NCBI GenBank assembly: GCA_035635555.1
Contig: DASQAT010000013.1
Coordinates: 62,001-126,000, forward strand
DNA: 64,000 bases
Direction of reading: 5' to 3'
Origin: Candidatus Dormiibacterota bacterium
Lineage (GTDB): Bacteria > Acidobacteriota > Polarisedimenticolia > Gp22-AA2
Below are positions 28,969 to 37,853 of this stretch, piece after piece. How positions within the stretch are numbered: the stretch's first letter is position 1; each line of letters starts with the position of its first letter. The translations under genes and the position numbers were made by a program. The notes below the pieces were generated by a model. The model saw only the letters and a list, made by a program, of their open reading frames with translations. It was not told the origin of the DNA and ran no database searches.

Positions 28969-31428
28969 TCAGGAGTTGACGGCCTTCTTGTAGCCGCACC
29001 CTTCGTGATCGCAGAACAGGGTCGTGCCGTCCTTCTTGGTGATCTTCTCGAGGACGTACGGGTTGCCGCAGGATGGACAGCGCTCGGCGACGGGGCGGTA
29101 CCAGGTCACGAAATCGCACTTGGGGTAGTTGTTGCAGCCGAAGAACACGCGGCCGCGGCGGGAGCGGCGCTCGACGATGCGACCGCCGCAGCCCTCGCGC
29201 GGGCAGTCGAGACCGACCTCCTTCAGCTTGATGTACTTGCACTCGGGATAGTTGGAGCAGGCGGTGAACTCACCGAAGCGGCCGTCCTTCACCGCCAGGG
29301 GCTTCCCGCACTGCGGGCAGGTCTCGTCGAGGATCCGGTCGGGCTTCTTGGTGATGGTGATCTTCCCTTCCTTGTCCATGGCGATCTTCTTCGTGTTGCG
29401 GCATTTCGGGTAGGCCGAGCAGGCGATGAACGGCCCGAAGCGCCCCTTGCGCAGGACCATCGGCGAGCCGCACTTCTCGCAGGTGCCATGGTCCTCGGGG
29501 ATCGCGGGCGCTTCGGCGGCCGACCCCGCGACGCCCGGTTTGCCGCCGCCGTTGACCACCGTGGCGATCTCCTGCGTGTTCTTGCAGTCCGGATAGCCGG
29601 AGCAGGCCATGAAGCGCCCGTAGCGCCCCCACTTGATGACCATCGGCTTGCCGCACTTTTCGCAGGTGCGATCGGTCGGCTCCTCCATCTTCTTGATGTT
29701 TTCCATGTTCGCCGTCGCCGCCTTGAGGTCCTTGACGAACTGCTTGTGGAATCCCTTCAAGGCGTCGACGTAGTCGAGCCGGCCCTCTTCGATCTCGTCG
29801 AGCTCCTCCTCCATGCGGGCGGTGTACTTGACGTCCAGGATGTCCTCGAAGTGCTGCACGAGGAGATCGGTGACCGTCAGCCCGAGCTCGGTCGGGACAA
29901 ACTTGCCGTCCTGCTTCTCGACGTAGTCGCGCGTCTGGATGGTGGACAGGATCGTGGCGTAGGTCGACGGGCGACCGATGCCGTTCTCCTCCAGCTCCTT
30001 CACCAGCGACGCCTCGGTGAAGCGGGGCGGCGGCTGGGTGAAGTGCTGCTTCGGATCGAGCTTCGTGAGCTTCAGGCGGTCCCCCTCGGCGAGCGGCGGC
30101 AGGGCGCGGTTCGCGTCGTCCTCGTCCTGGGCGTCCGGCGAGTCCTTCTTGCTCTTCTCGACGATGTCCTGGTACACGGCAAGATAGCCGGAGAACTTCA
30201 TCGTCGATCCGGTGGCGCGGAACAGGCAGGGTCCCGCCCCGATGTCGGCCGTCGTCACGTCGAACACCGCAGACTTCATCTGCGAGGCGACGAAGCGGTT
30301 CCAGATCAGGCTGTAGAGCAGGAACTCGTCCTTCTGGACATACTTCTTGACGAGGTCGGGCGTGAGCTCCATGGAGGTCGGGCGGATCGCCTCGTGCGCT
30401 CCCTGCGTCATCTTGGCGGTCTTGTAATACCGCGGCTCCTCGGGCAGGAACTCCGGGCCGTGCGCCTTGACGATGTAGTCGCGCACCTCCTGCATGGCCT
30501 CGGGGGCGATGCGGGTCGAGTCGGTCCTCATGTAGGTGATGAGACCGACGGTCCCCTGATCGCCGAGGTCCATGCCTTCATACAGCCGCTGCGCCAGCGT
30601 CATGGTCTTGCGCACGGTGAATCCGAGCTTGCGCGAGGCGTCCTGCTGCAGCTTGGAGGTGATGAACGGCGGGACCGGGTTCTTCTTTTTCTCCTTGGCT
30701 TCGACCGACCGGACGACGAAGGTCGCCTTGTCGAGGGAGGCGACGACCGAGTCGGTCTCCTCCTTGGACTTCAGATCCGCCTTCTTGTCGTCGACCTTGA
30801 ACAGCCTCGCCTCGAAAGGCGGCGGCTCCTTCGCCTCGAGGAGGGCGCCGAGCGTCCAGTACTCCTCCGGCTTGAACGCCAGGATCTCGCGCTCGCGCTC
30901 GACAACGATGCGCAGCGCAACCGACTGCACGCGCCCGGCCGACAGCCCCCGCCGGACCTTGTCCCACAGCAGCGGGCTGACCTTGTATCCCACCAGGCGG
31001 TCGAGGATGCGCCGCGCCTGCTGGGCGTCCACCCTGTTCGAGTCGATCTTCTGCGGCTCCTGGATGCCCTTCAGGACCGCCCGCTTGGTGATCTCGTTGA
31101 ACATGACGCGGTACAGGTTCTTGTTGGTCTTCTTCAGGATCTCGGAGAGGTGCCAGCAGATCGCCTCGCCTTCGCGGTCGGGGTCGGGGGCCAAGAAGAC
31201 CTTGTCGGCCGTCTCGGCCGCCTTCTTCAGATCGTCGATCACCTTCTTGCGTCCCGGCAGGATCTCGTAGGTCGGCTTGAAGTCGTGCTTCTCGTCCACG
31301 CCGAGACTCTTCTTCGGCAGATCGCGGACGTGTCCCATCGAGGCCTTCACGGTGAAGTTTCGGCCCAGGAATTTGTTGATCGTCTTCGCCTTGGCCGGGG
31401 ACTCGACGATGACCAGCGACTTGCCCAA
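28969..31428 (-). CDS. topA: DNA topoisomerase I with five C-terminal zinc ribbons
   Basis: An 819-residue type IA topoisomerase that relaxes negative supercoils. The TOPRIM domain begins SLVIVESPAKAKTINKFLG with acidic residues in APDPDREGEA. The active-site tyrosine is Y299 in GLITYMRTDSTRI. The C-terminus carries five CxxC...C zinc-ribbon repeats (from about residue 575 to the end), against three or four in many homologues. The start is TTG at 31428 with AAGGAG five bases ahead. Confidence 0.97.
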   Translation of the reverse strand: MGKSLVIVESPAKAKTINKFLGRNFTVKASMGHVRDLPKKSLGVDEKHDFKPTYEILPGRKKVIDDLKKAAETADKVFLAPDPDREGEAICWHLSEILKKTNKNLYRVMFNEITKRAVLKGIQEPQKIDSNRVDAQQARRILDRLVGYKVSPLLWDKVRRGLSAGRVQSVALRIVVEREREILAFKPEEYWTLGALLEAKEPPPFEARLFKVDDKKADLKSKEETDSVVASLDKATFVVRSVEAKEKKKNPVPPFITSKLQQDASRKLGFTVRKTMTLAQRLYEGMDLGDQGTVGLITYMRTDSTRIAPEAMQEVRDYIVKAHGPEFLPEEPRYYKTAKMTQGAHEAIRPTSMELTPDLVKKYVQKDEFLLYSLIWNRFVASQMKSAVFDVTTADIGAGPCLFRATGSTMKFSGYLAVYQDIVEKSKKDSPDAQDEDDANRALPPLAEGDRLKLTKLDPKQHFTQPPPRFTEASLVKELEENGIGRPSTYATILSTIQTRDYVEKQDGKFVPTELGLTVTDLLVQHFEDILDVKYTARMEEELDEIEEGRLDYVDALKGFHKQFVKDLKAATANMENIKKMEEPTDRTCEKCGKPMVIKWGRYGRFMACSGYPDCKNTQEIATVVNGGGKPGVAGSAAEAPAIPEDHGTCEKCGSPMVLRKGRFGPFIACSAYPKCRNTKKIAMDKEGKITITKKPDRILDETCPQCGKPLAVKDGRFGEFTACSNYPECKYIKLKEVGLDCPREGCGGRIVERRSRRGRVFFGCNNYPKCDFVTWYRPVAERCPSCGNPYVLEKITKKDGTTLFCDHEGCGYKKAVNS

Positions 31429-31495
31429 GTGCTCTCCTTGGCCCGTTTTCTGTCAGGACGCGGGCCGCGCTATCTTTTGAAAATATAGGCGACGG

Positions 31496-32623
31496 TCAAA
31501 TTTTGCAAGCCGTCGACGTGAATCGTCGTCCCGGAAGCTGCCGCGCGAGGCCGCGCAGCTCCAGTTGGAGGAGCGTCGCCAGGAGCGGACCGGGCGCCAG
31601 CCCGCACGTCTCGGCCAGCCTCTCGATGCCGACGCCGCGTGTCGCCGGCAGACGGGAAAGAACCCGGCGCTCGTCGGGCGACAGTCCCGTCGAATCCCGC
31701 GCGCCGGCGTCCGGCGCGACCTCCTCCTCAGCCGTCGATCGTTCCGGGCGCGAGGCGACGACCGCCCGCGCCGCGTCCGCGATCTGCGGCGCCAGGTCCT
31801 CCAGCACGTCCGCCGCGGTCCGGCAGACGAGGGCACCGCCGCGCAGGAGACCGTTCGTCCCCTCGGCATTCGGCTCGTCCACGGCGCCGGGGACCGCGTA
31901 TACCAGGCGCCCCTCGTCGGCCGCCAGCTCCGCGGTGATGAGAGACCCCGAGTCGCGCGCCGCCTCCACCACGACCGTGGCCCAGGACAAGGCCGCGATC
32001 ACCCGGTTCCTCTCCGGGAAGTGACGCTTCAGGGGCGAGGCGCCGAATGGGAGCTCCGTCACAACGGCACCCGTGCGCGCGATCGATTCGGCGAGCCGCC
32101 GGTGCTCGACCGGATAGATCCGATCGAGACCCGAGCCCAGAACCGCGATCGTGCGCCCGCCCCCCTCCAGGGCGCCGGCGTGCGCGGCCGCGTCGATGCC
32201 TCGCGCCAGGCCGCTCACGACCGTGTACCCGGACGCCGACAGCGCCCGCCCGAGACCGCGTGCCGTCGCGAGGCCGTGGAGTGTCGCGCGGCGCGAACCG
32301 ACGATGGCGATCGAGAGGACATCCTCGGGCCGCAGACCGCCCCACACGTACAGCAGCCAGGGCGGATCCGACGAAGCGCGCAGCATCGCCGGGTAGCGCT
32401 CGTCCTCGAGGGTCAGTACCGAGGCGCCATGGCTCCGCGCCCGGTGCAGCTCGGCGCGGGCCCCGGCCTCCCATCCTGGATGCAGCTCGGAGGTCAAAGG
32501 TTCCAGGAACGAAGACCAGCCGGCGCCTCCGCGTCCGGCCCCGGCGAAAATCCGCTGCCGCCTGCCGGGGCTGGCGGCGAAGTGCATGTTCAGTGCGGCC
32601 CAGAGCAGGGCCGAGCGGGACAC
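31496..32623 (-). CDS. dprA: DNA-processing protein DprA/Smf
   Basis: A 375-residue protein. The Rossmann-like DprA domain contains IAIVGSRRATLHGLATARGL, VVSGLARGIDAAAHAGAL, LGSGLDRIYPVEHRRLA, FPERNRVIAALSWATVVVEA and SGSLITAELAADEGR. A C-terminal winged-helix/DprA_WH segment begins after about residue 310. DprA loads RecA onto incoming single-stranded DNA during transformation. The GTG start follows GAGG. topA follows after 67 bases, a linkage seen in many bacteria; an AT-rich stretch with TATATT in that gap may carry a separate topA promoter. Confidence 0.94.
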   Translation of the reverse strand: MSRSALLWAALNMHFAASPGRRQRIFAGAGRGGAGWSSFLEPLTSELHPGWEAGARAELHRARSHGASVLTLEDERYPAMLRASSDPPWLLYVWGGLRPEDVLSIAIVGSRRATLHGLATARGLGRALSASGYTVVSGLARGIDAAAHAGALEGGGRTIAVLGSGLDRIYPVEHRRLAESIARTGAVVTELPFGASPLKRHFPERNRVIAALSWATVVVEAARDSGSLITAELAADEGRLVYAVPGAVDEPNAEGTNGLLRGGALVCRTAADVLEDLAPQIADAARAVVASRPERSTAEEEVAPDAGARDSTGLSPDERRVLSRLPATRGVGIERLAETCGLAPGPLLATLLQLELRGLARQLPGRRFTSTACKI

Positions 32624-32677
32624 GGAGCCTCGCAGCCGACGCGGGAAGGGCAGGACACTACCAGCGGCGGGCCGCGC

Positions 32678-32707
32678 TTGTCAAGGCAAGGGGAGTTGGG
32701 ATATAAG
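32678..32707 (+). promoter_or_regulatory. Sigma-70 promoter for the putative polysaccharide operon
   Basis: TTGTCA (32678-32683), 18-base spacer, TATAAG (32702-32707). It leaves an untranslated leader of about 100-150 bases before the first gene. Confidence 0.65.
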
Positions 32708-32859
32708 AGGCCGCCGACTCGAAAGCGGCGGGAAAGCGCGGGAAACACGGCGCTTGAGTCACCGCGACCTTCCCCATCCAGCCGATCCGGTCAGAGAGAA
32801 ATCACGGGAGTCCGACCGTCCTGCCGTCCGCGCGTTCGTCGCTTCGACTCGGGGCCCCC

Positions 32860-35694
32860 GTGCTCTGCGCCGCCCTCGGCGTCCTCGCGCCCTTCATGGG
32901 CCCGGACCGCCCGCCCGGAGGGACGACCAGCCCGGCCCCTCCTCCGGAGCGCTCCCTGTATGACGAGGCGGTCCGCCTTTACTCCGCCGGACGCTTCCAG
33001 GAGGCGTTGCAGGTGATCCACCGCGCGGCGGGAACGGGCGTGGAGACGACAGCGCTCCGCTCGCTCGCCGGCTGGTGCTGCCTCCGATCGGGAGCGGTTC
33101 GGCGGGCCGAGGCCGAGTTCCGCGCGGCGCTGCGGATCGACTCCGAGGCGGTCGATCCCCACGTCGGCCTGGGGTACGCGCGCCTGCGCGGAGGTTCACC
33201 GGCCGAAGCGGAAGGAGAATTCCGTTTCGCGCTGCGCGGGGAGGCCCGGAATCTCGACGCGCTGAAAGGACTCGGTCTCGCGCTCCGCGACCAGAAGAAG
33301 TACGCTGAAGCGGCGGAGGCGTTCAGTGACGCGCTGCGGCAGGAACCGGGCGATTCCGAGTCCAGGCATCTGCTCGGGCAGGTCCTCGCAGCGGCGGGCG
33401 CGTCGACGGAGTCGCGACCCCGCGGGCCCTCGAGCGAGACGCCGATGAATGTCGTCGCCCGGGCGCGGGACGGCCGGTTCTTCGTCCGCGACAGCGGACG
33501 CTTCCGGCCGCTGTTCGTGAAGGGAGTCAACATGGGGGTGGCGCTTCCGGGACGCTTCCCCGCGGAATTCCCGCAGGACGAGGCGACCTACGGCTCCTTT
33601 CTCTCGGACGTGTCCGGGATGGGGGCGAACGCGGTTCGTCTCTACACCCTCCTGCCACCGGCGTTCTACGCCGCGCTCGACCGGCACAACCGCGGGTCCG
33701 GAACGGGCGGGATCTGGCTCCTGCAGGGCGTGTGGACCGAGCCGCCGGCGGGGGACGACTACGACGGAGAGGCCTTCGTCCGGGAATTCAGGGACGAGAT
33801 CCGCCGCGTGATAGACGCCGTGCACGGCAACCTCGACCTCGGGCCGCGGCCGGGGCACGCACAGGGCGCGTACCGCGCGGATGTCTCGGCGCGCGTGCTC
33901 GGCTACGTGCTGGGGCGCGAGTGGGAGCCCCAGTCGGTGGCGACGTACGACGGCTGGTTCGCGAAAGGCGGCAGGGAGTCGTTCGCCGGGCCCTATTTCA
34001 CGGCCCGCATCGAATACGGCGCCACGCCGTTCGAGCTGTGGCTGGCCCGCACCATGGACTTCGCCGTGCAGTACGAGACCGACACCTACCGCCAGCAGCG
34101 GCCGGTGTCGTTCGTGAACTGGCCCACGCTCGATCCCCTGCGTCATCCGACCGAATCGACCGCCGCGGAGGAGGCCGCCCTGGTCCGCAAAATGGGTGAC
34201 GCGGAGGCCGCGGGGATGATCGAGGCCTACGACGAGTGCGAGGACTGCGTTTCCGTGGATGCGGCGCACATCGTGCCGACCGGGAGGGCGCAGGGCGGGA
34301 GCTTCGCCACCTACCACGCCTATCCTTATTATCCCGACTTCATGAATCTCGACCCCGGTTATGGCCAAGCGCGCGACTCGCGGGGTCCGAGCAATTACAT
34401 CGGCTACCTGCGCGACCTCAAGACGCACCACGGCGCCCAGCCGGTGCTGATCGGCGAGACCGGCGTCCCGAGCAGCCGCGGGGTCTCGCACCTGCAGCCG
34501 CAGGGGTGGAACCACGGCGGCCACAGCGAGCGCGAGCAGGGGGAGATCGACGCCCGGCTGATGATGGACATCGACGAGGCGGGTCTCGCGGGGGGCGTCC
34601 TGTTCGCTCTCGTGGACGAGTGGTTCAAGAGAAACTGGCTGGTGCTTGATTTCGAGACGCCCGCCGAGCGCAAGCCGCTGTGGCTGAACGTCCTGGATCC
34701 GGAGGAGGGGTACGGGATCCTCGCCGCCAGGCCGGGTCAGGCTGGATTCCGGGTGATCATCGACGGCAGGCCTTCCGACTGGACCGGCGTCGCACCGCTT
34801 CTGTCCCGGCGGGAGGGGGGGCCGGAGCGATCGTTCAAGGACGGCTACGATCGCGCGCGGACGCTGCGGGGAATCGAGGTGACCTCGGACGAGGCCTACC
34901 TCTACATCCGGCTCGACGTGGACCGCCTCGACAGCGACGGGGACGGCCTCCCCGACTGGGGCAAGGCGGCCTACCTGATCGGCATCGACACCTATGACGG
35001 TCGCCTGGGAGACCACCGGCTGCCGATCACCGACCCGGCGTCGTCGCCCGCCGGCCTCGAGTTCTGCGTCGTCCTCGACGGCCGGGACACCTCCCGTCTT
35101 CTGGTCGATGCCCCCTACGACATCCAGTCGAACCGCCACCGCCGCCCCTTCGCCTCGGTCGAGAATACCGACGGCCGCTTCGTGGAGATGAAGGTCGAGA
35201 CGAACCGAAGGCGTGTCGGGCGCGACGGCACCGTCTACCCGGCGCGTCAATCGAGCCGCTCGCCGCTCCTCCACGCCTCGATGGATCCTCGCGATCGCGA
35301 CTATTCGACCCTGGCCGACTGGCGCGTGGGAGTCGCAGAGAACCTGATCGAGATCCGCCTGGCCTGGGGGCTTTTGAACGTGACCGATCCGTCCTCGCGC
35401 TGCGTCCTGCACGACGATCCGGGGAATCTCCGCAAGGTCGGGTGCATCGAAACCGCGGGATTCCGTTTCTACGCAGTGGCGGTCAAGCCCGGAGGCACCC
35501 CCTTTGGACCGACCCCGTTCGACGCGCGCCTGGCCGACCGGCTGCCGCGGGGAGACCTCGCGAAGCCGTCCGATCTGCCGATGTACACGTGGCGGGGCTG
35601 GGACCAGCCCGCCTCGCGTATCGAGAAGAAAGAGACGTGGCCGATCCTGAAGCGGGCGTTCGAGTCGCTTCCGAAGCGGAACCCGGCGCCGTGA
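32860..35694 (+). CDS. TPR / glycoside-hydrolase-like TIM barrel / carbohydrate-binding fusion protein
   Basis: A protein of 944 residues from GTG 32860. Residues about 30-185 are TPR repeats (LYDEAVRLYSAGRFQEALQV, KYAEAAEAFSDALRQEPGD). Residues about 195-620 resemble a clan GH-A TIM barrel: FVKGVNMGVALPGRFP, GANAVRLYTLLPP, GYVLGREWEP (E354/E356, possible acid/base) and PVLIGETGVPSSRG (E533, possible nucleophile). Residues about 628-885 resemble a CBM9/DOMON beta-sandwich (FRVIIDGRPSDWTG, SDEAYLYIRLDVDRLDSD). The start is uncertain: no Shine-Dalgarno precedes the GTG, and in-frame codons just upstream would supply the Arg residues expected of a signal peptide (CTG 32821 is possible). First gene of a five-gene operon; overlaps the next by four bases. 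Confidence 0.72.
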   Translation: MLCAALGVLAPFMGPDRPPGGTTSPAPPPERSLYDEAVRLYSAGRFQEALQVIHRAAGTGVETTALRSLAGWCCLRSGAVRRAEAEFRAALRIDSEAVDPHVGLGYARLRGGSPAEAEGEFRFALRGEARNLDALKGLGLALRDQKKYAEAAEAFSDALRQEPGDSESRHLLGQVLAAAGASTESRPRGPSSETPMNVVARARDGRFFVRDSGRFRPLFVKGVNMGVALPGRFPAEFPQDEATYGSFLSDVSGMGANAVRLYTLLPPAFYAALDRHNRGSGTGGIWLLQGVWTEPPAGDDYDGEAFVREFRDEIRRVIDAVHGNLDLGPRPGHAQGAYRADVSARVLGYVLGREWEPQSVATYDGWFAKGGRESFAGPYFTARIEYGATPFELWLARTMDFAVQYETDTYRQQRPVSFVNWPTLDPLRHPTESTAAEEAALVRKMGDAEAAGMIEAYDECEDCVSVDAAHIVPTGRAQGGSFATYHAYPYYPDFMNLDPGYGQARDSRGPSNYIGYLRDLKTHHGAQPVLIGETGVPSSRGVSHLQPQGWNHGGHSEREQGEIDARLMMDIDEAGLAGGVLFALVDEWFKRNWLVLDFETPAERKPLWLNVLDPEEGYGILAARPGQAGFRVIIDGRPSDWTGVAPLLSRREGGPERSFKDGYDRARTLRGIEVTSDEAYLYIRLDVDRLDSDGDGLPDWGKAAYLIGIDTYDGRLGDHRLPITDPASSPAGLEFCVVLDGRDTSRLLVDAPYDIQSNRHRRPFASVENTDGRFVEMKVETNRRRVGRDGTVYPARQSSRSPLLHASMDPRDRDYSTLADWRVGVAENLIEIRLAWGLLNVTDPSSRCVLHDDPGNLRKVGCIETAGFRFYAVAVKPGGTPFGPTPFDARLADRLPRGDLAKPSDLPMYTWRGWDQPASRIEKKETWPILKRAFESLPKRNPAP

Positions 35695-37424
35695 TCCGCA
35701 TCCCTCCGGCCACGCTCGCCCTGATCGCTCTCGCCGCGGCGCCGGCCGCCGGGTCTCCCGTCCGGGCGGCAACACCGGCCGCCGCCGCGCACGAGTCTCC
35801 CGCAGCACCGGCCCCGGGCGACGCGGCCGCGCGTCCCCTGGCCGAGATGATCAAGGAGGCCGACGCCGCGTTCGCACGTGAAGACTTCGGAACGGCCAGG
35901 ACCCTCTACGAGCAGGTGACCCGGCTGCAGCCGGACAACGTCCGCGCCGTGCACCGGCTCGCGCTCCTGCAGTCGTGGGACGACGAACTCGAAGCGTCGG
36001 CGGCCAACTACCGCCGCGCCCTGGCCCTGGCGCCGGACGACTTCGACATCCGGCTCGGGCTCGCCCGTGTGCTGTCCTGGAGGCACGACTACGACGAATC
36101 GATCGCGCTGTACCGGGCGCTGCGAGAGACACATCCCGACGATGCGCGCGTCCTCCTCGGCCTGGGGAACTGTCTCTCGTGGGCCGGCCGCTACTCCGAG
36201 GCCGAGGCCGTCTTCAAGGACATGGAGGATCGCCGGATCGAGCCGGTCCAGGCGCACGCGGGCCGGGCGCGCCTGCGCGGCTGGCAGGGGAACCTGGACG
36301 AGGCGGAGCATTTCTGGCGCGACGTCCTGCGCGCCGATCCCGGCAACCTCGACGCGCGCATCGGCATGGCGTACGTGCACCACTGGCAGGGTCTCGACCG
36401 CACGGCGCGCGAGCAGGCCGACAACATCGTCCTCGACCATCCGGAGAGCAAGGACGCGAAGGAGCTGAAGGAGACGATCCGCCGGACCCTCCGCCCGCAC
36501 GCCGACGCGGACACCTTCCGGTACGGCGACACCGACTCCAACCGGGTGGACGGTGCTGTGGCGTCGTGCACGTTCATGGCCGAGCCGCAGACGTCCATCC
36601 GCATCGCCTACTCGACGTACGACGCCTCGTTCCGCTGCAAGGACGGGCGGTTCTGCGACGAGCCGGGTCTCGCCGTCGGCGACGCGATCGACACGCGGGC
36701 GCAGTCGCTCTCGGGCACGCTGACGTCGCGCGTGATCCGGCCGCTGACCTTCAACGCCCGCCTGGGCGCGGTCCGCGAGGAGACCTTCGGCGGAGGGGCG
36801 CGCCTGGTCGGAACGCTCGGCGGCTACCTGCGCTGGCAGGTCGGGCCGCGGTTCGCCGTGGGAACGAGCGGGGGGCGCGAGGCGTTCCTCGACACCGCTC
36901 CCCTCATCGACCGCGGCATCCGAACGACCGACGCGAACGCGCGCGTGGAGTTCCGCTACCGGCCCGCGTGGCTCCTGTCGGGGAGCGCCGGAGCCGCGTC
37001 GTTCTCCGACGGCAACGCGCGCCGCACCGCGGGCGCCGCGCTCGAGTGGCGTCTGCCCGTGTCCCATCCGTGGGTCTCGGGCACCTTCGACGTGCGCTAC
37101 CGCGGATTCAACGCCGACGAGGACAACGGCTACTTCGACCCGCTGCGCTACGACTCGGAGCTCCTGACCGTGGCGGTCCGGGACGACTGCCGCGACGGGA
37201 GGTTCTACTGGCATCTGGAGGGAACTTACGGGCGGCAGGCCTTCACGCTCGGTGCCGTCAAGCGTGACGACGCGGTGAGCGGCGGCAACGCCCTGGCGGG
37301 GATCAACTTCGCGAACGGGAGGGCGGCCTTCGAGGCGTCGTACGCGCGCAGCGACTACGCCCTGAACGTCGCGCAGGGATTCACGTACAGCCGGACGGGG
37401 TTCTACTTCCGGTTCCGGTTCTAA
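35691..37424 (+). CDS. TPR/outer-membrane beta-barrel protein (YaiO/BcsC-like exporter)
   Basis: A 577-residue protein. A signal peptide (PATLALIALAAAPAAGSPVRA) precedes six or so TPR repeats (residues about 50-260; for example DFDIRLGLARVLSWRHDYDE). The C-terminal part from about residue 280 has alternating strands, aromatic girdles and a final Phe (FYFRFRF), as expected for an outer-membrane barrel. The arrangement fits the YaiO or BcsC/PgaA logic: periplasmic TPR scaffold plus export pore. The GTG overlaps the previous stop (GTGA). An outer-membrane pore for the polymer made by the downstream GT2 is inferred. Confidence 0.8.
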   Translation: MIRIPPATLALIALAAAPAAGSPVRAATPAAAAHESPAAPAPGDAAARPLAEMIKEADAAFAREDFGTARTLYEQVTRLQPDNVRAVHRLALLQSWDDELEASAANYRRALALAPDDFDIRLGLARVLSWRHDYDESIALYRALRETHPDDARVLLGLGNCLSWAGRYSEAEAVFKDMEDRRIEPVQAHAGRARLRGWQGNLDEAEHFWRDVLRADPGNLDARIGMAYVHHWQGLDRTAREQADNIVLDHPESKDAKELKETIRRTLRPHADADTFRYGDTDSNRVDGAVASCTFMAEPQTSIRIAYSTYDASFRCKDGRFCDEPGLAVGDAIDTRAQSLSGTLTSRVIRPLTFNARLGAVREETFGGGARLVGTLGGYLRWQVGPRFAVGTSGGREAFLDTAPLIDRGIRTTDANARVEFRYRPAWLLSGSAGAASFSDGNARRTAGAALEWRLPVSHPWVSGTFDVRYRGFNADEDNGYFDPLRYDSELLTVAVRDDCRDGRFYWHLEGTYGRQAFTLGAVKRDDAVSGGNALAGINFANGRAAFEASYARSDYALNVAQGFTYSRTGFYFRFRF

Positions 37425-37455
37425 GACGCGAAGGGACGGAACGGGGGCCGACGGA

Positions 37456-37848
37456 ATGGCGACGGCGGTGCCGGGCCGGGAACGGATCCTGATCGCGGAC
37501 GGCGACCCGCTGGCGAGGCGCTTCGTGGGCGCGCTTTTGGCGAACAACGGCTATGAGGTGCACCTCGCCGAGGACGGCGACTCGGTTCTTCGGAGCGCCG
37601 TCTCGCTGAAGCCCCGTCTCCTGGTCATCGACCTCGTTCTCCCGGGCAAGGACGGCTTCGAGGTGCTGCACGCCCTGAAGGGGGAGCCGGCCACGGCCCG
37701 GCTTCCGGTGCTGATCCTTTCGGTGAAGGACCGCGAGGAGGACGTCGTCAAGGCTCTCAGCCTCGGAGCGGAGGACTACGTGAGCAGGCCGTTCAGCACG
37801 CGGGAGCTTCTGGCCCGCATCCGCAAGATCCTGGAAAGAACCGGGTAG
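37456..37848 (+). CDS. Stand-alone receiver-domain protein with altered conserved residues
   Basis: A 130-residue REC domain without an output domain. The phospho-acceptor D59 (VIDLVLPGKDGF) and S89 (LILSVKD) are present. The second of the two acidic metal ligands is Gly (ILIADGDP, G16), and the invariant Lys before Pro is Arg (DYVSRPF, R111). Such changes suggest altered or phosphorylation-independent signalling. No kinase is adjacent. It sits inside the polysaccharide operon, 31 bases after the barrel gene and five before the HEAT gene, so it may gate the synthase. Confidence 0.88.
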   Translation: MATAVPGRERILIADGDPLARRFVGALLANNGYEVHLAEDGDSVLRSAVSLKPRLLVIDLVLPGKDGFEVLHALKGEPATARLPVLILSVKDREEDVVKALSLGAEDYVSRPFSTRELLARIRKILERTG

Positions 37849-37853
37849 CCGCG

